Source: an uncultured Aquimarina sp. (GTDB lineage Bacteria; Bacteroidota; Bacteroidia; Flavobacteriales; Flavobacteriaceae). From it: a stretch of 64,000 nt of DNA. The translations under genes and the position numbers were made by a program. The notes below the pieces were generated by a model. That model was not told the origin of the DNA. It saw only the letters and a program-made list of their open reading frames with translations, and did not search any database. This document shows positions 26,374-34,405 of the stretch, in pieces. Within the stretch, counting starts at the first letter, position 1. Each line of letters begins with the position of its first letter. The stretch is from positions 1 to 64,000 of the forward strand of contig CANLCT010000001.1 of NCBI GenBank assembly GCA_947489195.1, written 5' to 3'.

Positions 26374-26664
26374 TTATTGTACTTCAACATTAGTTTTTAC
26401 ACCTTCGATGAAAACTTTTGCTGGTTTAAACGCAGGGATGTTGTGAGCTGGGATTTTAATAGTTGTGTTTTTAGAAATGTTTCTTCCAGTCTTTTCAGCT
26501 CTTGTTTTGATAATAAAGCTACCAAATCCTCTAAGGTAAACATTATCTCCACTTTCCAAAGATGTTTTTACTTCAGACATAAATGTTTCAACGATAGCTT
26601 GAACATCAGTCTTTTCCATTCCTAATTTTTCTGTAATGTTTGCAACAATATCTGCTTTTGTCAT
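26374..26664 (-). CDS. hup: HU-family DNA-binding protein
   Basis: A 96-residue histone-like protein. The N-terminal helices (MTKADIVANITEKLGMEK) and the arm region GFGSFIIKTRAEKTGRN, with the intercalating-Pro segment IPAHNIPAFKPAK, are typical of HU/IHF. It coats and bends DNA. It is 5' of the tiny basic gene in one short operon and divergent from mutY, an arrangement common in flavobacteria. Its promoter shows both elements. Confidence 0.93.
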   Translation of the reverse strand: MTKADIVANITEKLGMEKTDVQAIVETFMSEVKTSLESGDNVYLRGFGSFIIKTRAEKTGRNISKNTTIKIPAHNIPAFKPAKVFIEGVKTNVEVQ

Positions 26665-26697
26665 AATGTAATTATTTTTTTGGGGTTAATTTGCATG

Positions 26698-26729
26698 CAA
26701 ATATAAGAATTTAAAACTCAAAATATCAA
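26698..26729 (-). promoter_or_regulatory. HU promoter (TTG-N21-TATATTTG)
   Basis: On the minus strand, TTG (complement of 26727-26729) is followed after 21 bp by TATATTTG (complement of 26698-26705) and CA, a full match to the Bacteroidota consensus. It is 33 bp upstream of the HU ATG. Confidence 0.75.
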
Positions 26730-26762
26730 CAGTTAACGATTATTTTATGTTATATAAACGAT

Positions 26763-26770
26763 TATGTTTG
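26763..26770 (+). promoter_or_regulatory. -7 element just upstream of mutY
   Basis: TATGTTTG followed by CA lies only 10 bp before the mutY ATG. If used, the transcript would start within a few nucleotides of the start codon, giving a nearly leaderless mRNA. Confidence 0.55.
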
Positions 26771-26780
26771 CAAAAAAAGT

Positions 26781-27833
26781 ATGTGGCCTAGTAATTTTTA
26801 TAAAATATTGTCATTCTGGTATTTAGAAAACAAAAGGGACTTGCCTTGGAGAAATTCTGATAACCCTTATTATATATGGCTTAGTGAAATTATATTGCAG
26901 CAAACTAGAGTAGCGCAAGGATTGCCGTATTTTTTGCGATTTTCAGAAGCTTTTCCGACAGTTTTTGATTTAGCATCGGCTTCAGAAGATGAGGTGCTTA
27001 AGCTTTGGCAAGGTTTGGGGTATTATTCTAGGGCTAGAAATTTACATGCAGCAGCCAAAATGGTAGTCAGTGATTATGATGGAGAATTTCCAAAAACGTA
27101 TAAAGAATTAATTAAATTAAAAGGAGTTGGTGTATACACTGCCAGTGCGGTGGCATCATTTGCTTCAAATGAACCAGTAGCAGTTGTTGATGGTAATGTG
27201 TATCGTATGTTGGCTAGAATTTTTGGCATTTTTACTCCTATTAATAGTAGTGCGGGTGAAAAAGAATTTAAACAGCTAGCCGATTCGTTATTAAATGTAA
27301 AGGATGCCTCAACTCATAATCAGGCTATAATGGAGTTTGGTGCTTTGTGTTGTACGCCAAAAAAACCAAAATGTATAGAGTGTCCGTTTCAGCAAAATTG
27401 TTATTCCTATAAAGAGCAGGTGGTAATGGAATTGCCGGTGAAATTGAATAAAACTAAAGTAAAAAAAAGATACTTTACTTATTATATAATAAAGGACACA
27501 AAAAAAATGTGGATGCATAAACGAGGGCCTAAGGATATTTGGCAAGGTTTGTATCAGTTTCCTTTAGTGGTTTCGGAAAAGGTTTTAGAGCAAAGAGACG
27601 TAGAAAAACAAGCCAGTAAGCTTTTAGGGAAAAATTGTAGTGTTGTTAGGTTGGTGCAACAGAATGAAAAAGCACATAAGTTATCACATCAACATTTATT
27701 TGCTAGTTTTTATGAAGTGGAATTGATAAAATTGCCAAATGCATCTAATTTTGAAGAGGTGCCATTTGATCAAGTTGAAGCTTATCCGGTGCCAGTGCTT
27801 ATTTCAAACTTTTTAGAAGGCTATGTTTTTTAG
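26781..27833 (+). CDS. mutY: A/G-specific adenine DNA glycosylase
   Basis: Removes adenine mispaired with 8-oxoguanine. An HhH-GPD domain occupies residues 1-210, with the hairpin LKGVGVYTASAVASFA and the catalytic Asp in VVDGNVYRML. The [4Fe-4S] loop is present as C-x6-C-x2-C-x5-C in CCTPKKPKCIECPFQQNC. The C-terminal Nudix-like 8-oxoG recognition domain (230-350) includes PKDIWQGLYQFPL and LSHQHLFASFYEV. Length is normal. It is first in a mutY-ssb-gldD series. Confidence 0.95.
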   Translation: MWPSNFYKILSFWYLENKRDLPWRNSDNPYYIWLSEIILQQTRVAQGLPYFLRFSEAFPTVFDLASASEDEVLKLWQGLGYYSRARNLHAAAKMVVSDYDGEFPKTYKELIKLKGVGVYTASAVASFASNEPVAVVDGNVYRMLARIFGIFTPINSSAGEKEFKQLADSLLNVKDASTHNQAIMEFGALCCTPKKPKCIECPFQQNCYSYKEQVVMELPVKLNKTKVKKRYFTYYIIKDTKKMWMHKRGPKDIWQGLYQFPLVVSEKVLEQRDVEKQASKLLGKNCSVVRLVQQNEKAHKLSHQHLFASFYEVELIKLPNASNFEEVPFDQVEAYPVPVLISNFLEGYVF

Positions 27834-27932
27834 GCTAGCCTTGTTTTTGTAAATTTACTATTATTAACTACTTTTTAATTTTAATAAGTTTTACAAGTGT
27901 TTCTTGTGAAATTTTAATAAATAACTTTTGTT

Positions 27933-28436
27933 ATGGCAGGAACTTTAAATAAAGTAATGCTTATAGGGCATACGGGTGATGATGTTAAAATGATGTATTT
28001 TGAAGGTGGTGGGTCTATAGGTCGTTTTCCTTTAGCTACTAATGAAGATTATGTAAATAAGAGTACAGGTGAGCGGGTGAGTAATACTGAGTGGCATAAT
28101 ATTGTAGTGCGTAATAAAGCAGCTGAAATTTGTGAAAAATATCTAAAAAAAGGAGATAAAGTGTATATCGAAGGAAGATTAAAAACTCGAAAATGGCAAG
28201 ATGCTGAAGGTAAGGATCGATATAGTACAGAAATTCAATGTATAGACTTTACTTTTTTAAGTCCTAAAAGTGAAAATCAAAACGCACATAATGGAGGGTT
28301 AATACAGCAGCCAGAGGTGCAATCAAATCAAAATATGGCAGCTGCAGTAAATAGTGATTCGTCTAATGTCTCTTCGGTTAAAAGGCCTGATGTGGTTTCT
28401 GATCATAATATAGAAGAGGATGATTTGCCATTCTAG
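27933..28436 (+). CDS. ssb: Single-stranded DNA-binding protein
   Basis: A 167-residue SSB. The OB-fold of about 110 residues contains NKVMLIGHTGDDV and the block EWHNIVVRNKAAEICEKYLK with GDKVYIEGRLKTRKWQD. A flexible Asn/Gln/Ser-rich linker follows, and the C-terminus is the conserved acidic tip EEDDLPF that recruits partner proteins. It lies between mutY and gldD on the same strand. Confidence 0.95.
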   Translation: MAGTLNKVMLIGHTGDDVKMMYFEGGGSIGRFPLATNEDYVNKSTGERVSNTEWHNIVVRNKAAEICEKYLKKGDKVYIEGRLKTRKWQDAEGKDRYSTEIQCIDFTFLSPKSENQNAHNGGLIQQPEVQSNQNMAAAVNSDSSNVSSVKRPDVVSDHNIEEDDLPF

Positions 28437-28479
28437 ATTAAGGTGGAATTTGGAAAAATTAAATTAATTGAATCTTTTA

Positions 28480-29079
28480 ATGATTAAGAAGGTGTTTGTT
28501 GTTAGTGCTAAGAATAAAACTTTAGGCATATTATTGTTGTTTTTATTTGGAATGTTTAGTTGTAAAAATGAGGTATTGCCAAAGCCGAAAGGAATGTTGA
28601 GTTTACAATATAGTTCGCCTGTTTATGAAAAAAGTGAGTCCACCTGTGGATTTAGTTTTCAAAAAAATAAATATGCGGTATTAAAAAAAGGGGCAAAAAA
28701 ACACAAGTGTGGTTATGTTATAGATTACCCAAAATTAAATGCTTCAATGTATCTAACATATCGAGAAGTAAATAATGATTTGAGAAAATTATTAATGGAT
28801 GCTCAAAATTTAACACAGGAGCATGTGGTTAAAGCAGATGAAATTATACCCAAGGAGTATATAAATAAAGAAAATAGGGTGTATGGTATGTTTTATGATG
28901 TTTTGGGTAATGCTGCTTCTCAATCTCAGTTTTATGTTACAGATAGTTTAAAGCATTTTTTGTTAGGATCTATTTATTTTAATGTAAAACCAAATTACGA
29001 TTCGTTGTATCCAGCCGCTAAATATTTGCAGAGAGATATGCGTTATTTAATGGAGACTATTCGTTGGAGTGAGAAATAA
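28480..29079 (+). CDS. gldD: Gliding motility lipoprotein GldD
   Basis: A lipoprotein of about 199 residues required in Flavobacterium for gliding and T9SS function. The signal peptide ends in FGMFSC, followed by a short charged linker and LPKPKGMLSLQY. Diagnostic GldD blocks are the AQNLTQEHVVKADEI region, VYGMFYDVLGNAASQSQFYV and FNVKPNYDSLYPAAKYL. An in-frame TTG at 28468 would add four residues, but the ATG at 28480 gives a standard signal peptide. It follows ssb by only 43 bp. In F. johnsoniae gldE lies between ssb and gldD; here there is no gldE. Confidence 0.88.
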   Translation: MIKKVFVVSAKNKTLGILLLFLFGMFSCKNEVLPKPKGMLSLQYSSPVYEKSESTCGFSFQKNKYAVLKKGAKKHKCGYVIDYPKLNASMYLTYREVNNDLRKLLMDAQNLTQEHVVKADEIIPKEYINKENRVYGMFYDVLGNAASQSQFYVTDSLKHFLLGSIYFNVKPNYDSLYPAAKYLQRDMRYLMETIRWSEK

Positions 29080-29207
29080 ATACTTGTTTTTTAGAATTTT
29101 AACATATTTTTTTCTGTTTTGTAATGCTTGTTTTTGTAAATTTATATATAAATATTTTAGAAAAGTAGGCGTTATTTGCTTCAGCTAAAAAAATAATTTG
29201 TAAGATT

Positions 29208-29684
29208 ATGAATAAGTCTAAGCTTCCGGTAGTATTTGGTATTGGTATATCAGTACTTCTCATTTTATTTTTTTTAGTTTTTGCATCCTTTGGATTGCAT
29301 ACTAATCCAATTTTTAGTTTGTTTAATGGAGTTGTAATGGCGTATGGAATGTTTATGGCGATAAAAAAATATAAGAAGGAAAAGGCGGAATCATTCAAAT
29401 ATGAAAAAGGCTTTGTAGCTACTTTTTTAACAGGATTAAATGCCACGGTAATATTTACTATTTTTTTTGCATTGTATAGTAGTTTAATTGAGCCAAATTA
29501 TATTTCGACAATGTTAGGTAATTGGAGTACGCATTATAATACTTCTGAAGGTTTAGTTGTATTTGTGGTTTTTGTAATGGGTATGGCGACAACAATGATG
29601 TTGACTTTGGCATACATGCAATTATTTAAGCAAAGTTGGAATACACAGCAGCCAAAAACGAATGTAGGTTTAAGTAGTATTTAA
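29208..29684 (+). CDS. DUF4199-family membrane protein
   Basis: A 158-residue membrane protein with four hydrophobic segments at about 9-27, 34-51, 69-92 and 112-136, the layout of DUF4199, a Bacteroidota family of unknown function. The loop after the second helix is Lys-rich (KKYKKEKAES). It is the last gene before a terminator hairpin at 29843 and may be part of the gldD transcript or independent. There is no evidence for a specific role. Confidence 0.7.
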   Translation: MNKSKLPVVFGIGISVLLILFFLVFASFGLHTNPIFSLFNGVVMAYGMFMAIKKYKKEKAESFKYEKGFVATFLTGLNATVIFTIFFALYSSLIEPNYISTMLGNWSTHYNTSEGLVVFVVFVMGMATTMMLTLAYMQLFKQSWNTQQPKTNVGLSSI

Positions 29685-29842
29685 TTAAAAATATTAAATT
29701 AGAAGTATGAGCTATTGAAAAAGATAGCGTAAAAATATTAAGAGTTAAGTAGTTGTTGTTTATTTACTATAGGTTCAATATTAACTTTATAAAGTTATTT
29801 AATTCAGGAAACTTATCAGATAAATAAAGAAACAACTAAGTG

Positions 29843-29880
29843 GAAGCCTTGTTTTATTTAAATACAAGGCTTCTTTTTTT
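29843..29880 (+). terminator. Terminator upstream of the rplU promoter
   Basis: A perfect 10-bp stem (GAAGCCTTGT with ACAAGGCTTC) followed by seven or more T residues. It closes the leftward neighbours' transcript just before the ribosomal promoter. Confidence 0.85.
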
Positions 29881-29901
29881 GTTTTTTTTTAAAGTAGGTC
29901 G

Positions 29902-29931
29902 TTGTAGGTTAGCAGATTGTTTGTATCTTTG
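29902..29931 (+). promoter_or_regulatory. rplU-rpmA promoter (TTG-N19-TATCTTTG)
   Basis: TTG at 29902-29904, a 19-bp spacer and TATCTTTG at 29924-29931 followed by CA make a full-consensus Bacteroidota promoter, 37 bp before the bL21 start codon. Confidence 0.85.
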
Positions 29932-29968
29932 CAAACCATTATTGGAAAAATATATAATACTTAACGCT

Positions 29969-30601
29969 ATGTACGCAATTGTAGAGATAGCAGGGCAGCA
30001 ATTTAAAGTTGCAAAAGACCAAAAGGTATTTGTTCATCGTTTAGCAGGTAATGAAGGTGATTCTATTACATTTGATAATGTATTACTTACTGCAGACGGA
30101 GATCAAATAACAGTTGGCGCCCCAGCTATAGAGGGAGCTCAAGTAGGAGCAAAAATCTCTAGGCACCTTAAAGGTGACAAAGTAATCGTTTTTAAGAAAA
30201 AAAGACGTAAAGGTTACAGAAAAAAGAATGGACACAGACAGTCACTTACAGAAATTGTAATTGAGAGTATCGTGTCTACAGGAGCAAAGCCAGCTAAAAA
30301 AGAAGCGGCTAAGCCAGTAGCTAAAAAAGCAGCAACAAAAAAAGCAGCAAAGGGAGATGACCTTAAGAAAATTGAGGGTATTGGACCAAAAGCAGCAGAG
30401 GCTTTAGTAAATGCAGGGATCGATACTTTTGCAAAATTAGCAAAAGCAGATCCAGCTAACATCAAAGAAATCTTAGTTGCAGCTAGTTCTCGTTTAGCTC
30501 ATTTAGAGCCAGGAACATGGCCACAGCAATCACAGTTAGCTGCTGATGGGAACTGGGATGAGTTAAAAGTATTACAAGACAAGTTAGACGGAGGGAAGTA
30601 A
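29969..30601 (+). CDS. rplU: 50S ribosomal protein bL21 with C-terminal helix-hairpin-helix extension
   Basis: Residues 1-105 are bL21 (MYAIVEIAGQQFKVAKDQK through KKKRRKGYRKKNGHRQ). The chain continues for another 105 residues: an Ala/Lys-rich linker, then a helix-hairpin-helix-like domain (LKKIEGIGPKAAEALVNAGI, then FAKLAKADPANIKEIL) and the segment HLEPGTWPQQSQLAADGNWD. Standard bL21 is about 103 residues. The ATG at 29969 is chosen because the upstream in-frame extension would be translated from the promoter and terminator region. It forms an operon with rpmA 56 bp downstream. Confidence 0.95.
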   Translation: MYAIVEIAGQQFKVAKDQKVFVHRLAGNEGDSITFDNVLLTADGDQITVGAPAIEGAQVGAKISRHLKGDKVIVFKKKRRKGYRKKNGHRQSLTEIVIESIVSTGAKPAKKEAAKPVAKKAATKKAAKGDDLKKIEGIGPKAAEALVNAGIDTFAKLAKADPANIKEILVAASSRLAHLEPGTWPQQSQLAADGNWDELKVLQDKLDGGK

Positions 30602-30657
30602 TTCCACTCTAAAGTTTAATCCTTTCCGCGTTAGCGCGAAAAATAAATCGAAATAAG

Positions 30658-30918
30658 ATGGCTCATAAAAAAGGGGTAGGTAGTTCGAAAAACGGTAGAG
30701 AATCAGAATCGAAACGATTAGGTGTAAAGATCTTTGGAGGTCAGGCTGCAATTGCAGGTAACATCATCATTCGTCAAAGAGGAACTGCGCACAGACCAGG
30801 TGAAAATGTTTACGCTGGTAAAGATCACACATTACATGCAAAAGTTGATGGTCTTGTGAAGTTTACAAAAAAGAAAGACAACAAGTCTTACGTTTCAATA
30901 GTTCCTTTCGAGGCATAA
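30658..30918 (+). CDS. rpmA: 50S ribosomal protein bL27
   Basis: An 86-residue bL27 with [20 protein letters not shown] at the N-terminus, reaching the peptidyl-transferase centre, and the conserved [20 protein letters not shown] block. No N-terminal cleavage extension is present. It is second in the rplU-rpmA operon, followed by a terminator. Confidence 0.98.
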   Translation: MAHKKGVGSSKNGRESESKRLGVKIFGGQAAIAGNIIIRQRGTAHRPGENVYAGKDHTLHAKVDGLVKFTKKKDNKSYVSIVPFEA

Positions 30919-30941
30919 TTGAATCAATTTTATTGATATAG

Positions 30942-30975
30942 AGCTCACTGCATTTTTTGCTGTGAGCTTTTTGTG
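30942..30975 (+). terminator. Terminator after rpmA
   Basis: AGCTCAC pairs with GTGAGCT around a T-rich loop, followed by TTTTGTGTTTTT. Confidence 0.75.
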
Positions 30976-31047
30976 TTTTTGTTAATTAAAGTGATTTTAA
31001 TATTATTAGTGATGGTTATAAGTCTTTTTTTTGACGTATAATCAAAC

Positions 31048-31055
31048 TATATTTG
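31048..31055 (+). promoter_or_regulatory. -7 element upstream of the Mrp gene
   Basis: TATATTTG followed by CA, 87 bp before the ATG. A TTG at 31031 is only 14 bp upstream, shorter than the usual 17-23. Confidence 0.5.
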
Positions 31056-31142
31056 CACTTAGATTAAATCTAGATAACCTGAATGTAAGTATATCTAGAT
31101 TTTAGTAACTAAAGCTTTAGATTTTAAAGAGATTACGGCAAA

Positions 31143-32291
31143 ATGAAATTAAAAAAAGAAGATATTCTTAAGGCATTAGAAACCATTACTGTTGCTGGTG
31201 AAGGAAAAAATATGGTAGAGAGTGGTGCAGTAAAAAATGTAATCACTTTTGCCGATGAGGTAGTGGTTGATTTGCAATTATCAAACCCAGCACTTCATAT
31301 ACGTAAACGTGCCGAAGTTGATGTGTTAAAGGTAATTCATGAAAAAGTATATGCTAAGGCTAAAATAAAAGTAAATATATCTGTAGCACAGCAACCGCAA
31401 AAAGAGCAAAACTCAAAGCCAAATGAAATAAAAGGAAAGCCAATTCCAGGGATTCAAAATATAGTTGCAGTAGCATCGGGTAAAGGAGGTGTTGGAAAAT
31501 CAACAGTTACAGCAAATTTAGCAGTAACCCTAAGTAAAATGGGGTTTAAAGTTGGTTTATTGGATGCAGATATATATGGGCCATCAGCGCCAATAATGTT
31601 TGATGTAGTTAATGAAAAGCCTCTTTCTGTAAAGGTGGATGGGCGTTCAAAAATGAAGCCAATTGAAAGTTATGGAGTAAAAATTCTTTCTATAGGATTT
31701 TTTACGTCACCAGATCAAGCTGTAGTTTGGAGGGGGCCAATGGCAGCTAAAGCATTAAACCAAATGATTTTTGATGCAGCTTGGGGTGAGTTAGACTTTT
31801 TGTTGTTAGACTTGCCTCCAGGAACAGGTGATATTCATTTATCAATTATGCAATCGTTACCAATTACAGGTGCGGTTGTTGTAAGTACGCCGCAGCATGT
31901 TGCTTTAGCTGATGCTAAAAAAGGAGTAGCCATGTTTCAGCAAGAAAGTATAAATGTACCTGTTTTAGGTATTGTAGAGAATATGGCGTATTTTACACCT
32001 GAAGAATTGCCAGATAACAAATACCATATATTTGGTAAAAATGGTGCTAAAAACTTAGCAGAGGACTTAAAAGTTCCTTTTTTAGGGGAATTGCCATTGG
32101 TGCAAAGTATTAGAGAGGCTGGAGATGTGGGTAGACCAGCAGCTTTACAAGATGCTAGTATTATAGCATCCTCTTTTGATGAAATTACAAAAAATGTGGT
32201 GCAACAAGTAGTGGAAAGAAACAAAGATTTACCACCTACTGAAGCAATTAAAATAACAACAATGGCAGGTTGTGCTGCTGTGAAAAAATAG
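31143..32291 (+). CDS. Mrp/NBP35-family P-loop ATPase (Fe-S carrier)
   Basis: A 382-residue Fe-S cluster carrier ATPase of the ApbC/Mrp group. It has an N-terminal MIP18/DUF59 domain (1-85), then the deviant Walker A GKGGVGKST near residue 114, LLDADIYGPS, and the LLDLPPGTGD switch region. In E. coli Mrp a CxxC pair sits between the ENM motif and the FG turn; here that stretch reads ENMAYFTPEELPDNKYHIFG without cysteine. The only late Cys is in the C-terminal AGCAAVKK. It is directly followed (3 bp) by a NifU-type gene, supporting an Fe-S role. Confidence 0.9.
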   Translation: MKLKKEDILKALETITVAGEGKNMVESGAVKNVITFADEVVVDLQLSNPALHIRKRAEVDVLKVIHEKVYAKAKIKVNISVAQQPQKEQNSKPNEIKGKPIPGIQNIVAVASGKGGVGKSTVTANLAVTLSKMGFKVGLLDADIYGPSAPIMFDVVNEKPLSVKVDGRSKMKPIESYGVKILSIGFFTSPDQAVVWRGPMAAKALNQMIFDAAWGELDFLLLDLPPGTGDIHLSIMQSLPITGAVVVSTPQHVALADAKKGVAMFQQESINVPVLGIVENMAYFTPEELPDNKYHIFGKNGAKNLAEDLKVPFLGELPLVQSIREAGDVGRPAALQDASIIASSFDEITKNVVQQVVERNKDLPPTEAIKITTMAGCAAVKK

Positions 32292-32294
32292 ATT

Positions 32295-32534
32295 ATGACA
32301 ACTACAGAGTTACAACAAAATGTGGAAAAGGCACTTGAAGAAATTCGTCCTTTTTTAAAAAGTGACGGAGGTGATATTCGTTTGGTTGATATTGAAGATG
32401 GTAAGCGTGTGCGGGTTGAGTTACAGGGCGCATGTGTTGCTTGTAATGTAAATCAAATGACATTAAAATCGGGTGTCGAAATGACAATAAAAAAATATGC
32501 ACCTCAAATTGAAGAGGTCATTGACATTTCTTAA
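32295..32534 (+). CDS. NifU C-terminal-domain (Nfu-type) Fe-S scaffold
   Basis: A 79-residue Nfu domain. The cluster-binding CxxC is GACVACNVNQ, preceded by the typical LKSDGGDIRLVDIEDGKRV block. The protein consists of this domain only. It is translated 3 bp after the Mrp-type ATPase gene and 11 bp before the next ORF, so the three form one operon. It probably delivers [4Fe-4S] clusters to apo-proteins. Confidence 0.93.
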   Translation: MTTTELQQNVEKALEEIRPFLKSDGGDIRLVDIEDGKRVRVELQGACVACNVNQMTLKSGVEMTIKKYAPQIEEVIDIS

Positions 32535-32545
32535 AAAGTTATTTT

Positions 32546-33058
32546 TTGGAAACAAAAAATTATAATAAACAGAATTATTACCGCAATACGTATGCGGTTT
32601 TTAAAGAGGTAAATCCAAAGGATTTGCCTTTTTCTATTTGGCATTACCACAGCAAGTCTGGTAGTGCTTATTTCTACACTAAAGCTGGTGTGTATAGGCT
32701 TTCTAATCATTGGGGTAGAGCAGCCAAATGTCGATGGGTGTTAGATGCTGCGGGTAAAATATATGTGTCGAAAGGGCGCTCAAGAATTGGGTTTGCGCAA
32801 TGGACTGATTTTTATGAAAATAATGAATCAACTAAGTCTTACTTTATAAAAGTAGATTATCAGAATTTAGTGGTTACATACGATCATAGGTCAAGAGATG
32901 CTTCCGCGCAAGCAATATACCGAACAGCAAAGGATACTCAAAAAATAATCCAAAAAGTTAAAAAGCTGTTAACTACTAGCAGTTGGGCTAAATATTATGA
33001 ACATACTGATTTAGAAGTGTTGCGTAAAGAATTGATTGAGGAGTTGATTTTTTCTTAA
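32546..33058 (+). CDS. Hypothetical cytosolic protein with TTG start
   Basis: A 170-residue soluble protein of unknown family, rich in Tyr, Lys and Trp, with no signal peptide or membrane segment. There is no internal Met, so the only plausible initiators are non-ATG: TTG at 32546, 11 bp after the NifU stop. Conserved-looking blocks are IWHYHSKSGSAYFYTKAGVY and LSNHWGRAAKCRWVL, suggesting a small beta-fold. The position in an Fe-S operon is suggestive only, since it carries a single Cys. Confidence 0.6.
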   Translation: METKNYNKQNYYRNTYAVFKEVNPKDLPFSIWHYHSKSGSAYFYTKAGVYRLSNHWGRAAKCRWVLDAAGKIYVSKGRSRIGFAQWTDFYENNESTKSYFIKVDYQNLVVTYDHRSRDASAQAIYRTAKDTQKIIQKVKKLLTTSSWAKYYEHTDLEVLRKELIEELIFS

Positions 33059-33633
33059 CTACCTCCCTGAAGGTTTAGTTTGTGAACAGTTTTGTGAAAT
33101 AATTTATAAAAAAGTAGTGCAACTAATGCGCCCACAGTAAAACCTGTAAGTAAATCTGCAGGATAATGTACACCGATATAAATACGACTATATCCCATTC
33201 CTAAAGCCCAAATGATTAAGAAAACAAATAATTTAGGATAGTTGGGTTTTAAAAATAGTCCCATAAATATGGCTAAGGCCATACTGTTTGATGAGTGACC
33301 GGAAAAGTAACCAAAACGGCCACAATATTTGGCAATAGAACGAATAGCGCCTTCAAGTTCTGGAACCCTACAAGGGCGTGGTCTTTGAAATGTATGTTTG
33401 GCTAAATTTGTCAATTGATCTGTTAATGTGACCATTATTGTTATAAATAATAGTAACAAAAGAAACTTTTTTTGTCCTAGTTTTTTATAGAGTAAAAAAC
33501 CAATAACAAGCATTAGTGGTAAGTGAGTTGGTATTTCTGTGTAAATGAGCCAAAAAGAATCCCAAGTGGTTGATCCTAGGTTATTTAGGTAGATAAATAA
33601 TTGAGTGTCTAATGCTTCAATTTGTTCCAGCAT
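33055..33633 (-). CDS. PAP2-family membrane phosphatase
   Basis: A 192-residue integral membrane phosphatase, probably acting on undecaprenyl diphosphate or phosphatidate. The three PAP2 motifs are KHTFQRPRP, FSGHSSNS and SRIYIGVHYPAD, separated by hydrophobic helices, about six in total. The catalytic His residues of motifs 2 and 3 are present. It is convergent with and overlaps by 4 bp the end of the preceding hypothetical gene, and divergent from the FKBP gene. Confidence 0.9.
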   Translation of the reverse strand: MLEQIEALDTQLFIYLNNLGSTTWDSFWLIYTEIPTHLPLMLVIGFLLYKKLGQKKFLLLLLFITIMVTLTDQLTNLAKHTFQRPRPCRVPELEGAIRSIAKYCGRFGYFSGHSSNSMALAIFMGLFLKPNYPKLFVFLIIWALGMGYSRIYIGVHYPADLLTGFTVGALVALLFYKLFHKTVHKLNLQGGS

Positions 33634-33756
33634 AATATCCTTTTTATATCACAAATATCTACTTTTTATTCTGATATAACCAATGTATGTACGTACTATT
33701 AGAAAAGTTGATTATTAATGTATAGTATAAAATACTTAAATTAGCATAAAAAATTT

Positions 33757-34230
33757 ATGAAATTCTTATTAAAGGCCTTGCTGCTTATTAGTCTATTTTC
33801 TTGTAATGATTCAGAAGAAAAAATAACAAATAACTTAAATACAGTAGATTTTACGGCTCAAAATGAGCAAGAAATTCAAGCATTTATTAAGGCAAATAAT
33901 TTAATGGCTGAAAAAACGGAGACTGGTTTGTATTATGTAATTGATGAACCTGGCGAAGGAAAGCAACCAAATACTTCTTCGAATGTAACAGTAGCATATA
34001 AAGGTTACTTTACGAATGGTAATGTTTTTGATGAAAGTAAAGAAGGAATTTCTTTTGGTTTGAATAGAGTTATTCCTGGTTGGACCCAAGGGATTCCATT
34101 TTTTAAAGAAGGAGGAAAAGGCATGTTAATAATACCATCGAGCTTAGCTTATGGTAATAGTGGCAGGACGGGTATTCCAGGAGGCGCTGTCCTTGTTTTT
34201 GATATAAACTTGATAAAAGTTAATGAATAG
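33757..34230 (+). CDS. FKBP-type peptidyl-prolyl isomerase lipoprotein
   Basis: A 157-residue lipoprotein (LLISLFSC, Cys16) with a C-terminal FKBP domain (about 55-155): VTVAYKGYFTNGNVFDES, then VIPGWTQGIPFFKEGGKG and IPSSLAYG. It should fold prolines of exported proteins at the outer membrane or in the periplasm, as seen for gliding-associated FKBPs such as GldI. It is not next to other gld genes, so a GldI assignment is not made. Confidence 0.88.
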   Translation: MKFLLKALLLISLFSCNDSEEKITNNLNTVDFTAQNEQEIQAFIKANNLMAEKTETGLYYVIDEPGEGKQPNTSSNVTVAYKGYFTNGNVFDESKEGISFGLNRVIPGWTQGIPFFKEGGKGMLIIPSSLAYGNSGRTGIPGGAVLVFDINLIKVNE

Positions 34231-34304
34231 TATTATGCTTTAATAGTAATAATGTAATAGAAAGCATCTATTCCCAAAATGGATGTTTTTTTTGTCAGTA
34301 TTAC

Positions 34305-34316
34305 GAAAACGTTTTC
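34305..34316 (+). promoter_or_regulatory. Possible LacI-family operator
   Basis: GAAAACGTTTTC is a perfect 12-bp palindrome with a central CG, the typical core of LacI/GalR operators, followed by A. It lies 90 bp upstream of the first lactonase start codon. No LacI-type regulator is encoded in the window. Confidence 0.35.
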
Positions 34317-34405
34317 ATAAAATGTTTTCAACCCAAATTAGTAACCTACGTTTTTTATCTTTTCATTGAATAATGAAGAGATATGGAATTTTTAATAATT
34401 ATGTT

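Noticed and set aside
29840..29968. N-terminal extension of bL21
   Set aside because: It covers a terminator hairpin and the full-consensus promoter, and bL21 begins at MYAIVEIAG.
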